From Lentimicrobiaceae bacterium (GTDB taxonomy: Bacteria > Bacteroidota > Bacteroidia > Bacteroidales > Lentimicrobiaceae), in assembly GCA_020636745.1 (NCBI GenBank), contig JACJXH010000001.1, positions 372,001-436,000 of the forward strand: a stretch of DNA of 64,000 nucleotides, given 5' to 3'. Of the stretch, positions 7,645 through 15,865 are shown in pieces. Position numbers and translations under genes: made by a program. Each line of letters begins with the position of its first letter. Within the stretch, counting starts at the first letter, position 1. The notes beneath the pieces are model-generated. The model was not told the DNA's origin. It did not search any database and was given only the letters and a program-made list of their open reading frames with translations.

Positions 7645-9798
7645 TTACTGAAGAGGAGTTACAACTTCGAGTAATTCCGGAAGATCCATTCCGAGGCTTT
7701 TCAAATGCTCAATTGTAGGAACTCCGTTTTTGTTCCAGCCCCTGCGGAAGTACACAGCGTCGAGCAATTGTTCATACCTGTCTTCGCGGTATTTTCGGGT
7801 GGCGTCCATTTTTTCTTCAAGTGTCATTTTCAGTGGGTCCAGTCCCAGGTTTTCAACCAGTTGTTTGTCATAACGTTCCTGTCTCGACAAGTATTCTTCC
7901 TGTGTTACAGGCCCGGCTGCACGGTATGGCTGAGCATCATGTATGCGTAATCCATAACCACGGCGGATATTGAAGATGCGTTGGAAATTATAAACTCTTT
8001 CAGATTGACGGATGATTTCATGTTTGTCGATCTTGTTGCCGGTCACTGCATTATAGATGGTAACATAGTTGTCAACATGTTCAGGCACTTTAGCGGGTTC
8101 ATCGCTGAGAGCATTGCTTTCGGGTTCTACATCGTTCCATGGCAGTTTGCACAATCCCTGAAGCCCGAACCAGGTGCGGAACATTGGGAAATAGTGCAGC
8201 GCTTCGGCTTTCTTTTCAAACGTAGGAATCTGGTTGTTAACCATATCCATAAAAATCAGCCAGGCTTCATCATGCTGCGGGCCTTTGTTGGTCATGGCAT
8301 AACCGCCCTGCTGTGCCAGCGATTCTTTGGAAATATATTGAGAATATTCAAGGCCTTTGTTTTCCATGGCAATATCCTGAAGGAATTGAGGATCGCCCCA
8401 GCCTTTTTCAATAAACATTTCTTTCATTTTGCGAACACCCAAACCGGCGATTTTTCCAAATCCCTCGCCGCGTGAAAGCTGATGAAGCAGTTCCATTGCG
8501 GTGTCAGAATTGCCAAAATTCAGTTTTAAACCACCGGTTCGCTCTTCATTCAGGATTCCGGCTTCAAAACATTCCATCACAAAGCCAAGAATTGTTCCCC
8601 ATGAAATGGTGCAAACCCCGTATGTGTCGCAATAGAAGTTGGCTTCAATGGTAAATTCAACATCAAAAATGCCTGCACAGGAGCCCAGTGAAGCAGCTGT
8701 TTCGTATTCAGGTCCGTCAACAATTACTTTGGAACCAGCGTATGGACCAGTGCGTAATTCATAATTATCAACTCCTTTGGCGCATGACATATTGCATCCA
8801 ATCCAGCAGCCATCGGGAACACCCTGGGTAAATTTTTCCTTGTAAACATTGGAATGAATTTTTCCTGCATCAGGGTGATTGCCAAATTTGAAATTATGGG
8901 TTGGCAGAAGGTCGTAATCATTCATTACATTGGTAAGGTGGGCTGTCCCCTTACTTCTCATTTCAGCCTGACTGTCGTCCAGTTCGCGCATTTCGCGGTT
9001 AAACCGGCGGCCACGTTCCATGATGGCTTCCAGCTCAACAACATTATTCAGGTTCCCTTTTACGCCTTTGGTTTTACCAACCAGTGCTCTGATTCCTTTG
9101 TCTCTGAATACAGTGCCAATTCCACCACGACCAGCTTGTTTCAGACGGGCAATTTTGCGTTTTGAATCGAAAAAGCTAAAGTTAAGCATACCAATCAGAG
9201 AATGGTCTGCAGCTGTTCCGGCTGAAACAACTGATACATTTTTGCGGCCACTTTCATCTTCAGCAAATATTTCAGTGAGTTTTTCGGCAAGTAAGTGGCT
9301 GTCTTCCGGAAGATCAAGGGTTTCATAAATTTCAATGACTTCGCGGGTTTCGTCAAAAACAACTACCAATTCTTTGTCGGACTTGCCTTGAAGTTCAAGT
9401 GCGTCGAATCCGCAAAATTTCAGGAACGGACCAAAATAACCGCCTACATTACTGTCAATAACAATGTCGGTTTGTGGCGAAATGGTTACTACCAATGATT
9501 TTCCTGTTCCGGAGTACTGGGTAATTCCACAGATTGGCCCCATTCCGATAACGATTTCGTTGTCAGGGTCATTCCATTTTGTGTCAGGCTTGGTCGCATC
9601 CCACAAAAGCCTCAATCCAAATCCTTTTCCTCCAATGAATTTTTCTTTCATTACAGGCGTAACTGGCTTTTCGATAACTGAATAATCGGATACATTTACA
9701 TAAACGGTCCGGTTATTATACCCTTTCTCAATTGGAGCCCATGTGTATTTGTATTCCTTTAACAGTTTGAGCGAATTTCTGATTTCTTCAGTTTTCAT
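7645..9798 (-). CDS. aor: Tungsten-containing aldehyde:ferredoxin oxidoreductase
   Basis: Cytoplasmic tungstopterin enzyme that oxidises aldehydes to carboxylic acids and reduces ferredoxin (or runs in reverse). The 717-residue protein shows the AOR order: N-terminal cofactor domain with FIGGKGFGLRLLW (about 54-66), GPICGITQYSGTGKS (about 88-101), the GGYFGPFLKFCGFDAL segment, then the 4Fe-4S ligands C331, C335 and C339 (C-x3-C-x3-C) and a distant C550 in GLQGLCKLPW. P. furiosus AOR has C-x2-C-x3-C, so the first spacing differs by one. About 25 extra N-terminal residues precede the usual start. The dithiolene cofactor genes are not here, but a ThiF/ThiS pair is divergent and a putative ModE site lies upstream. 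Tungsten rather than molybdenum is taken from the family. No FeS or FAD partner subunit gene is adjacent. Confidence 0.93.
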   Translation of the reverse strand: MKTEEIRNSLKLLKEYKYTWAPIEKGYNNRTVYVNVSDYSVIEKPVTPVMKEKFIGGKGFGLRLLWDATKPDTKWNDPDNEIVIGMGPICGITQYSGTGKSLVVTISPQTDIVIDSNVGGYFGPFLKFCGFDALELQGKSDKELVVVFDETREVIEIYETLDLPEDSHLLAEKLTEIFAEDESGRKNVSVVSAGTAADHSLIGMLNFSFFDSKRKIARLKQAGRGGIGTVFRDKGIRALVGKTKGVKGNLNNVVELEAIMERGRRFNREMRELDDSQAEMRSKGTAHLTNVMNDYDLLPTHNFKFGNHPDAGKIHSNVYKEKFTQGVPDGCWIGCNMSCAKGVDNYELRTGPYAGSKVIVDGPEYETAASLGSCAGIFDVEFTIEANFYCDTYGVCTISWGTILGFVMECFEAGILNEERTGGLKLNFGNSDTAMELLHQLSRGEGFGKIAGLGVRKMKEMFIEKGWGDPQFLQDIAMENKGLEYSQYISKESLAQQGGYAMTNKGPQHDEAWLIFMDMVNNQIPTFEKKAEALHYFPMFRTWFGLQGLCKLPWNDVEPESNALSDEPAKVPEHVDNYVTIYNAVTGNKIDKHEIIRQSERVYNFQRIFNIRRGYGLRIHDAQPYRAAGPVTQEEYLSRQERYDKQLVENLGLDPLKMTLEEKMDATRKYREDRYEQLLDAVYFRRGWNKNGVPTIEHLKSLGMDLPELLEVVTPLQ

Positions 9799-9888
9799 AA
9801 TATGAATTTGCTTGATTATTTGCTGTTAATTGGTTCACAAATGTACAAATGTTTACCATTAAGTCTACCCTTATGCACTGAAAAATAA

Positions 9889-9912
9889 CGTTATGACGCA
9901 GCATTCATAACA
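9889..9912. promoter_or_regulatory. Putative ModE operator between aor and thiF
   Basis: Palindrome CGTTATGA-N8-TCATAACA with perfect 7-bp inner arms (GTTATGA 9890-9896, TCATAAC 9905-9911). It matches the site before modE at 19 of 24 positions. It lies about 90 bp upstream of the aor start and upstream of a weak -7-like element (TACATTTG, minus strand, 9838-9845), a position suited to activation. It is about 94 bp above the thiF -33 element. Confidence 0.7.
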
Positions 9913-10005
9913 CTATCTGCTATGCAGTAACTTAGATTGTAAAAATTCATGTTGAGGGTGTCAGTATTTGAATATTCCCTGTTTTTTGTTGTTAAAAGTT
10001 TGGCT

Positions 10006-10038
10006 TTTGTGCATAAGATGGTAATTTTCCTATTTTTG
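10006..10038 (+). promoter_or_regulatory. Bacteroidota-type promoter for thiF-thiS
   Basis: TTTG (10006-10009), a 21-bp spacer and TATTTTTG (10031-10038) match the Bacteroidota consensus TTTG-N19/21-TAnnTTTG. The start codon of the ThiF-like gene is 34 bp downstream. Confidence 0.7.
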
Positions 10039-10072
10039 CAATAACCTGTTTAATGGTTTAATATATTTCAAT

Positions 10073-10681
10073 ATGCCAATGACAATTTCTGAGCAAATAA
10101 GTAATTATCTGAAGCAGTTTACAGTTGGTATTGCCGGATGTGGTGGCTTAGGTTCAAATTGTGCAATTGCTTTGGCCAGATGCGGAGTTGGTAAGTTGGT
10201 AATTGCTGATTTTGATATTGTTACAAAACAAAATCTAAACAGGCAATATTATTTCCAGGACCAGATTGGTCGTTTAAAAGTTCATGCTCTTCGCGAAAAT
10301 ATTCAACGCATTGATGCATCAGTCAACGTTAAAGCGTTTGATATGAAATTATGTGTATCAGATATTGTTGAATTGTTTGCCGGATGCCATGTAATAGTTG
10401 AAGCTTTTGATAAAGCCGAGATGAAACAAATGATTATTGAAACAGTGCTCATGCAAATGCCCGGGAAATATCTGGTTACAGGTGTAGGCATGGCTGGCTG
10501 GGGGAAAACAGACATTATTCATGCCCGCAGGTCTGATCAACTGATTATTTGCGGTGATGAGGTGTCTGAAGTTTCTGAACAGTTGCCCGTGTTGGCTCCC
10601 AGGGTAAATGTTGTTGCCAATATGCAGGCAAATGAGGTGCTGGATATTTTGCTTGCGGATTTTAAACCGGCAGCTTTTTGA
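10073..10681 (+). CDS. thiF: ThiF/MoeB-like E1 adenylyltransferase (short form)
   Basis: Activates the C-terminal Gly-Gly of a small sulfur-carrier protein by adenylation. The 202-residue product has the E1 Rossmann motif GCGGLGSN (22-29), the ADFDIV acidic turn (about 45-50) and NLNRQ (about 54-58) that bind ATP-Mg. It is shorter than E. coli ThiF/MoeB (about 250) and lacks the CxxC zinc pairs, like the short ThiF family 2. The next gene, 12 bp downstream, encodes a ThiS/MoaD-like carrier. Standing divergent from AOR and without other thi genes nearby, the pair more likely serves dithiolene formation in the tungsten cofactor than thiamine; this is inference. AOR operons of some other bacteria carry similar MoaD/MoeB-like genes. 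Confidence 0.85.
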   Translation: MPMTISEQISNYLKQFTVGIAGCGGLGSNCAIALARCGVGKLVIADFDIVTKQNLNRQYYFQDQIGRLKVHALRENIQRIDASVNVKAFDMKLCVSDIVELFAGCHVIVEAFDKAEMKQMIIETVLMQMPGKYLVTGVGMAGWGKTDIIHARRSDQLIICGDEVSEVSEQLPVLAPRVNVVANMQANEVLDILLADFKPAAF

Positions 10682-10693
10682 AAACAAGGATAA

Positions 10694-10900
10694 ATGATGA
10701 AAATTGTTCTGAATAACAGAGAAGAAGTTTTTGAGGCTGATCAAATGACCATTACAGGCTTGCTTGCTGCCAAGAATTTTACTTTTAAAATGTTGGTTGT
10801 AAAAGTAAATGGTGTGCTTGTGAGGAGGCACGAATATGATTTGAAAACCATTTGTGATGGCGATGATGTAATGGTGCTTCACCTGATAACAGGCGGCTGA
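10694..10900 (+). CDS. thiS: ThiS/MoaD-like sulfur carrier protein
   Basis: Beta-grasp sulfur carrier of 68 residues ending in HLITGG: the Gly-Gly tail is the part adenylated by the ThiF-like protein and turned into a thiocarboxylate. The start MKIVLNNREEVFEADQMTI and the central VVKVNGVLVRRHEYD are usual for ThiS. A second ATG directly follows the first, so the start is 10694 or 10697. It forms an operon with thiF (12-bp gap) and ends 8 bp from the convergent folC stop. Sequence alone does not tell thiamine from pterin use; the AOR next door favours the latter. Confidence 0.87.
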   Translation: MMKIVLNNREEVFEADQMTITGLLAAKNFTFKMLVVKVNGVLVRRHEYDLKTICDGDDVMVLHLITGG

Positions 10901-10908
10901 CAGTTAAT

Positions 10909-12195
10909 TTATACAACCTCCGCTACCGTAAAGGCACTTCCTCCTATAAATACCAAATCATCTTTTTCTGCAGCAGCCCATGCTGCGTTAAGTGCATTTT
11001 TTACTGAAGGGTAAACCTGGCCGATTAACTTATGCATTTTTGCAGTTTCCTGCAATTGATGAGCGTCAAGCCCCCTGGGAATGTCGGCTTTACAAAAATA
11101 ATAGGTTGCATTTACCGGTAATAAAGCCAGCATTGATTGTATGTCTTTGTCATTTACCACGCCAAGTACAAAATGAAGGTGACTGTATTTAAGTGACTTG
11201 AGCTGATCGACAACGGCTTTTATCCCGTCAGCATTGTGCCCTATATCGCAAATGGTAAGAGGCGATTGCCTGAGCGTTTGCCACCTGCCGGTGAATCCGG
11301 TGTTTGTAAGTGTTTTTTTTATTCCGTCTTCTATTTTTAATGATTGAAATGCAGGGTATTGACTACTCAATACGTGGGAAGTGGCCAGTACAGTGCTGAT
11401 ATTATTTAACTGGTAATCGGCAACCAGCGGGCTTTCTATTTTTAATTCCTGATGATTGATATGAGCAGAAAGATTCAGTAATCCATTTTTTATTTTAGGG
11501 TCATCAGCTTTAAGCGTGATTTTTTGATCTGCAAAAATCAATTCTGATTGATTGTTTGAAGCATGAGAAATAAATACTTCGGCAGTTACAGGATGTGTTT
11601 CGCCTATAATTACAGGTATTCCGGGTTTAATAATGCCTGCTTTTTCTGCCGCAATTGCCTGCAGGGTGTCTCCCAGGAACTGTGTATGATCAAATCCAAT
11701 ATTCGTAATTACTGAAACAAGAGGTGAAATAACATTTGTGGAATCGAGACGGCCGCCCATGCCGGTTTCAATTACGGCTATTTCAATTTTGCTTTCGCTG
11801 AACCATTGCATGGCCAGTCCAAAGGTCATTTCAAAAAACGAAGGTTTTATGATTTCAAAATCCTGTTTGTACTGCTCAACAAATTGAACCACAAATGATT
11901 CGGGAATCATTTGTCCGTTAATTTTTATTCTTTCTCTGAAATCGCGCAGATGAGGAGAAGTGAATAAGCCGGTTTTAAAACCACTTTCCTGCAAAATTGA
12001 AGCTAACATATGCGTTACAGAGCCTTTGCCGTTTGTGCCTGCAATGTGAATGGACGGAAAGTTGTTTTGAGGTTGGTTTGTAAGTTTACTGATGGCCAGG
12101 GTGTTGTTCAGGTTAGCTTTGTAAGCTGCAGCACCAATTCGTTGAAACATGGGCAGGCTGCTGAAGAGAAATTCCAGCGTTTGTGGATAGTTCAT
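10909..12195 (-). CDS. folC: Folylpolyglutamate/dihydrofolate synthase
   Basis: Mur-ligase-type enzyme that adds glutamate to (dihydro)folate with ATP. The 428-residue product starts with MNYPQTLEFLFSSLPMFQRIG, has the P-loop GTNGKGS (about 52-58), the FTSPHLRDFRERI substrate loop, METGMGGRLDSTNV-like segment (IETGMGGRLDSTNVI), and the C-terminal GRWQ and DIGHNADG motifs. It starts 11 bp after the tonB stop on the same strand, so it is probably the last gene of the exbB-exbD-tonB transcript. Confidence 0.95.
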   Translation of the reverse strand: MNYPQTLEFLFSSLPMFQRIGAAAYKANLNNTLAISKLTNQPQNNFPSIHIAGTNGKGSVTHMLASILQESGFKTGLFTSPHLRDFRERIKINGQMIPESFVVQFVEQYKQDFEIIKPSFFEMTFGLAMQWFSESKIEIAVIETGMGGRLDSTNVISPLVSVITNIGFDHTQFLGDTLQAIAAEKAGIIKPGIPVIIGETHPVTAEVFISHASNNQSELIFADQKITLKADDPKIKNGLLNLSAHINHQELKIESPLVADYQLNNISTVLATSHVLSSQYPAFQSLKIEDGIKKTLTNTGFTGRWQTLRQSPLTICDIGHNADGIKAVVDQLKSLKYSHLHFVLGVVNDKDIQSMLALLPVNATYYFCKADIPRGLDAHQLQETAKMHKLIGQVYPSVKNALNAAWAAAEKDDLVFIGGSAFTVAEVV

Positions 12196-12206
12196 GCCGG
12201 TTAAAC

Positions 12207-12992
12207 TCAGTTTAATTCAAAAATATACGTAATAGTTCCTTTTTGCTCTTCCGGTGCATCTTCTTTCGGGCTGAATTTAGCCAGGCGGGCGGCCTGTTCA
12301 GCCAATCGTCTGAGTTCAAGACTTGAAGTTGTGGTTCCTTTGGCTCCTGAAATTACACGGGTAACGTCTCCGTTTCGGTTTACAAATATGGTAACCACCA
12401 CAATGCCGCGTTCAGTAAAGTTGTTGGAGGGTTTCGGTATTTGTCTTTTACTGCGGCCGGCTAAGCTAAATGATATTCCACCTCCTGAACCGCCATCTCC
12501 ATCATAATTATCAGCTCCGGGTGTGCCATTGGGTTTGCCCTGGTCGCCGGGATTACCGGTTATTCCCTGGTTTCCTCCGCCGGTATTGCTTCCTGGCTTT
12601 CCTTTGTAAAGGGCATTGGGGTTAACCACGGGTTGGGGTGCGGGTTGGGGTGCGGGTTTCGTTGCGGGCTTTGGTTGTGGTTTTTCAGAAGGCTTTGGCG
12701 TAACTTTTTTTACGGGTTCAATTGCCGGAGCTTCTTCATTGTTATCTGTAACGATATCGTCTTTTGAGGGCTGGGATGCCGATGGAGCGGCATTTTGAGC
12801 CGCTGCAGCTATCTGTTCAGGCTGAATCATGCCCATGCCTTCGTCTGAATTGCCTATATTGACCTCTACTCCGGCTTCTTCAGGTAAAGGCAAAGGAGTG
12901 CGAAGTGCCATCAAAAGCAATACAGCCAGCAATAAGCCATGAAACACAATGGTTCCGGTGATTCCTTTTATATTGTCTTTATTAATCTTCAT
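12207..12992 (-). CDS. tonB: TonB-family energy transducer
   Basis: Periplasm-spanning protein that carries proton-motive-force energy from ExbBD to outer-membrane receptors. The 261-residue product has one N-terminal membrane segment (about 13-30), an acidic part, a Pro/Lys repeat stretch (KPSEKPQPKPATKPAPQPAP), a Gly/Asn-rich linker, and a short C-terminal domain with GIVVVTIFVNRNGDVTRV and ITYIFELN. The glycine-rich linker is unusual compared with E. coli TonB but common in Bacteroidota. It follows exbD by 58 bp and precedes folC by 11 bp. Confidence 0.88.
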   Translation of the reverse strand: MKINKDNIKGITGTIVFHGLLLAVLLLMALRTPLPLPEEAGVEVNIGNSDEGMGMIQPEQIAAAAQNAAPSASQPSKDDIVTDNNEEAPAIEPVKKVTPKPSEKPQPKPATKPAPQPAPQPVVNPNALYKGKPGSNTGGGNQGITGNPGDQGKPNGTPGADNYDGDGGSGGGISFSLAGRSKRQIPKPSNNFTERGIVVVTIFVNRNGDVTRVISGAKGTTTSSLELRRLAEQAARLAKFSPKEDAPEEQKGTITYIFELN

Positions 12993-13050
12993 CGGTCTGT
13001 TTTTTCAGGGATTATCCAAAAATCCGGCCATTGTCTCCTGAATCAAAAGA

Positions 13051-13464
13051 TTATTTTGCTGGTTTGGTAGCAAGTATAACCTTGTGCCTGGTGTTGGTGA
13101 GTTCATTTACCTTATTAACTGCATCAATCAGTGTAACAATGTATTGAACCGGCACCGTTTGATCAGCTCTTAATACCACCGATGCATCATTCTGCCCTTG
13201 CAGACTGTTGCCAATGCTTTCTGTCAGAAATTCCGACATTACCGGCTTCTCTTCTACGAAGTAATTGTAATTGGCATCAATATAAACAGTAAGCGATTGC
13301 TTGGCCATGGTTTTACTACTGCTTGATGGTAACAGTAGTTTAATGGCATTGGGGCTTATCAGTGTGGAAGTCAGCATAAAAAAGATAAGCAACAGAAAAA
13401 CAAGGTCAGACATGGATGCCATGCTGAATTGAGTGCTTATTTTATTTCTTGATTTTATAGCCAT
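13051..13464 (-). CDS. exbD: Biopolymer transport protein ExbD/TolR
   Basis: Periplasmic stator partner of ExbB. From ATG 13464 the product has 137 residues; the longer upstream frame would overlap exbB and lacks family sequence. The first part KSRNKISTQFSMASMSDLVF leads to one membrane helix (LLLIFFMLTSTLI), with the functional Asp in SMSDL just before it. The periplasmic part carries the ExbD pattern VYIDANYNYFVE and VVLRADQTVPVQYIVTLID. It lies 37 bp downstream of exbB and upstream of tonB. Confidence 0.93.
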   Translation of the reverse strand: MAIKSRNKISTQFSMASMSDLVFLLLIFFMLTSTLISPNAIKLLLPSSSSKTMAKQSLTVYIDANYNYFVEEKPVMSEFLTESIGNSLQGQNDASVVLRADQTVPVQYIVTLIDAVNKVNELTNTRHKVILATKPAK

Positions 13465-13501
13465 GTTCGGAGTCTTGAAATGATAATTGCTGTAAGCTGA
13501 T

Positions 13502-14224
13502 TCAGGATGCAGGTTCGTGGAGCAAATCCATAAACTCAGTGGCTCTGGCTTCAAGTATAAATACCACTTTTTCTACTCTGGCAACAAGGATATTGTAACA
13601 TATATATCCAATAATTCCAACTATAAGACCTGCAACAGTTGTAATCATTGCCTGATAAATTCCTCCTGACAGCATTGCAATATCAATATTGTTGCCGGCC
13701 ATTGACATATCGTAAAAAGCCTGTACCATGCCAATTACTGTACCCAGAAAGCCAAGCATGGGTGCAGCTCCGGCGATGGTAGCCATAGCTGCCAGGTTCT
13801 TTTCCAGTTTGGCAACTTCCAGTTTCCCTACATTCTCAATTGCTGCATTGATGTCGTTCAAAGGTTTCCCAATCCGGTTGATGCCTTTTTCTATCATTCG
13901 GGCAATTGGGGTGCGGTTATTTTTACACAGCGACAAAGCTGAATCAATTCTGCCATTATGTATAAAATCACGGATGTTATTCATAAAGTTATGCTCATCG
14001 CGTGAAGCCCGGTTGATGACAATATATCGTTCGGTAAAGATATAAACAGCTATAACCGACATCAATGCGAGTGGTATCATTATCCAGCCGCCTTTTAATG
14101 CCAGTTCCCATATTGAAAGACTTATTTCCGTCGGTTGTGCTGCATTTTGTGTTAAAGTTGCTGATAATGTATCTGCCAGATTTGTAGCAGGCTGTGTAAT
14201 TTGAAGAAGAAGTCCTGAAATCAT
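13502..14224 (-). CDS. exbB: MotA/TolQ/ExbB proton channel protein
   Basis: Inner-membrane proton channel subunit that energises TonB. The 240-residue product has an N-terminal periplasmic lead, a first helix near residues 45-68 (GGWIMIPLALMSVIAVYIF), a cytoplasmic loop, and the two conserved C-terminal helices with AGAAPMLGFLGTVIGM and AMITTVAGLIVGIIGYI. It is the first gene of exbB-exbD-tonB-folC. The start ATG 14224 follows a 196-bp non-coding stretch after the 39-residue peptide gene on the same strand. Confidence 0.93.
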   Translation of the reverse strand: MISGLLLQITQPATNLADTLSATLTQNAAQPTEISLSIWELALKGGWIMIPLALMSVIAVYIFTERYIVINRASRDEHNFMNNIRDFIHNGRIDSALSLCKNNRTPIARMIEKGINRIGKPLNDINAAIENVGKLEVAKLEKNLAAMATIAGAAPMLGFLGTVIGMVQAFYDMSMAGNNIDIAMLSGGIYQAMITTVAGLIVGIIGYICYNILVARVEKVVFILEARATEFMDLLHEPAS

Positions 14225-14359
14225 TTGCTTTAGGGTTAATTCACTGTAAAATTAATACTAATTAAGGACGGGTAACTTGCCTTATGTTTATAACTATCAA
14301 CAAGCAGGTGTTAATAATTAACTCGATTTTTAGATTTATATTATAACTGTTTTAATTAA

Positions 14360-14394
14360 CAAGGGCAGATTATGGTATTGGTCATCTGCCCTTG
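14360..14394 (-). terminator. Hairpin after the 39-residue peptide gene
   Basis: Perfect 11-bp stem CAAGGGCAGAT (14360-14370) with ATCTGCCCTTG (14384-14394) and a 13-nt loop. On the minus strand it is followed by an A/T-rich stretch (TTAATTAAAA) rather than a clean T-run. It lies 27 bp past the stop of the small gene. Confidence 0.6.
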
Positions 14395-14420
14395 TTTGTA
14401 TGTGGTTTTAATACAGTGTG

Positions 14421-14540
14421 TTACATGATTAGTGAAATCACGATTTTAAACACAATAATCAGTGCTGTAAGTGCAGCCAAAATGATTATAAAAGGTTTAA
14501 ACCCTGACATGCCGGTGTTTCCGGTTTTTTCTAGTGCCAT
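14421..14540 (-). CDS. Small single-span membrane protein (39 residues)
   Basis: Short open frame of 39 codons starting at ATG 14540 (MALEKTGNTGMSGFKPF...) and ending TAA at 14421. After a polar N-terminus the rest is one hydrophobic helix (IIIILAALTALIIVFK-like), ending in LIM. A purine/A-rich stretch precedes the ATG and a hairpin follows the stop, so it has the layout of a real transcription unit. It resembles tiny membrane proteins common in Bacteroidota. I do not recognise a function. It lies upstream of exbB on the same strand. Confidence 0.55.
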   Translation of the reverse strand: MALEKTGNTGMSGFKPFIIILAALTALIIVFKIVISLIM

Positions 14541-14634
14541 TTTTTTTGAGTATTAAAGAATTAACAAAATTGTGCAAAACCTTAGTTAAAGGTTGTGCAG
14601 ATAAACTTCAGAATATTAAGTTTAAAGGCTAATG

Positions 14635-14997
14635 CTAAATTCTCAGATAACGATATGCGATATCGCGCGCTTTTATGGAATGAGGTTTTTCATTGTTTTG
14701 CCTGACTATGAATAAACATAATGGAACTGAGCGGGATGTCCATAGCGCATTGATTCCAAATTCAGGAAAGATGTTGCAAGGAAATAAATTTACAGGAGCA
14801 TGCCTGATATGGCCATTTTGTTCCTGAACAGGCAGAATATTAATGGTTTGCTGCGATAAAATCTGCTGATTACTTTCAACCGGTATCAGTTGATTTGCAG
14901 TTGCCTGTATTTGGACGGATAAATAAAAAGCTGAAGCATAAAGGAAAGCAAGTAATAACTTATTCAGGTTGTCCTTTAATCGGGTGTCTTTGAGCAT
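14635..14997 (-). CDS. Hypothetical exported protein
   Basis: A 120-residue frame starting at ATG 14997 with a signal-peptide-like beginning (basic MLKDTRLKDNLNK, then LLLAFLYASAFYLSVQI and a likely cut near ATA-NQ). The rest has no motif that I recognise. Two Cys follow (NLFPCNIF and PLCLF). It is divergent from the ECF sigma gene with a 272-bp gap. It could be an unexpressed frame; the signal-like start and lack of any better frame are the support. Confidence 0.42.
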   Translation of the reverse strand: MLKDTRLKDNLNKLLLAFLYASAFYLSVQIQATANQLIPVESNQQILSQQTINILPVQEQNGHIRHAPVNLFPCNIFPEFGINALWTSRSVPLCLFIVRQNNEKPHSIKARDIAYRYLRI

Positions 14998-15217
14998 ATT
15001 CCGTCAAGAATCAGAGGTGCAAATGTAGCTTTTTTGCAAGCAAGAATCAAGCCTCTTCACTAGTTTTTTGTCTGAATCTTTAGGATGACAAAGGCTATGG
15101 TTTTTTATTTTATTTAGCATTTTTTTATTTTTATAACTCAAAGATAATCAGATGATAACATTTTTAGTTGTGGTTAAGTAATGTGATTTTTTTTACTTTT
15201 TGCGAAGGTTTTTCAAA

Positions 15218-15232
15218 TTTTTGTGTCAAAAA
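15218..15232. promoter_or_regulatory. Palindromic element TTTTTG-TGT-CAAAAA, copy 1
   Basis: Perfect inverted repeat of 6-bp arms around TGT, 37 bp upstream of the sigma-factor ATG. The same 15 bases occur again at 15866-15880 before the anti-sigma gene. It may be an operator; no known regulator is recognised. Confidence 0.4.
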
Positions 15233-15269
15233 CAGTGTATTTTAACTGAAAATTAACCGTTATCTGTGC

Positions 15270-15842
15270 ATGACTGATATTGAACTACTGAATGGAATTG
15301 CGAAAGGCGACCCTTTGGCAGGCCGTATTTTTGTTGACAGATATCAGCTTCAGGTATACAATGTATGTTATAGTTTTTTGCACAATTCGCATGATGCAGA
15401 AGATTTGGCACAAGAGGTTTTTATTGAGGCCATCAGGAATGCATCCAAATTCAGGGGTGATGCTAAATTAAGTACATGGTTATACCGGATTGCCACCAAT
15501 CGTTCTCTAAATTTTATAAGAGATAACCGCAAACGGAGATTTCGTATTGAAATAGATGCATTATTTGGACTTTCGGGCAATGATGTTCCTAAAACAGGTG
15601 TTGAAGAACCCTCTGTTTCAGATGATGCGCTGGAGCAGAATGAACAAAAAAATATCCTGGCAAAGGCTATAGCATCTCTTCCATTAAACCAGCGTACAGC
15701 TTTCACACTCAATCGGCTTGATGATCTGTCGTATGCTGAAATTGCTGAAATTATGGAAGTTAGCTTGTCGGCTGTTGAATCCATGATACACAGAGCCCGG
15801 TTAAACCTGCGAAAAAAACTGTCTGTTTACTATCTGCAGTAA
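15270..15842 (+). CDS. ECF-type RNA polymerase sigma factor
   Basis: Alternative sigma-70-family factor of 190 residues. Region 2 is seen in FVDRYQLQVYNVCYSFLHN, DAEDLAQEVFIEAIRN and STWLYRIATNRSLNFIRD; region 4 in SLPLNQRTAFTLNRLDDLSYAEIAEIM and the DNA-reading SAVESMIHRARLNLRKKL. The linker is Ser/Asp rich. The next gene is an anti-sigma factor with a zinc-binding motif, followed by two Spy/ZraP-like periplasmic proteins, so the set probably answers envelope or metal stress. A palindrome lies just upstream. Start ATG 15270. Confidence 0.93.
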   Translation: MTDIELLNGIAKGDPLAGRIFVDRYQLQVYNVCYSFLHNSHDAEDLAQEVFIEAIRNASKFRGDAKLSTWLYRIATNRSLNFIRDNRKRRFRIEIDALFGLSGNDVPKTGVEEPSVSDDALEQNEQKNILAKAIASLPLNQRTAFTLNRLDDLSYAEIAEIMEVSLSAVESMIHRARLNLRKKLSVYYLQ

Positions 15843-15865
15843 TTTTTTCTGCAAGAAATTCAATC

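Noticed and set aside
12616..12798. Glycine-rich plus-strand frame inside tonB
   Set aside because: It is the mirror of the Pro/Lys-rich repeats of TonB on the other strand; no start signal or promoter.
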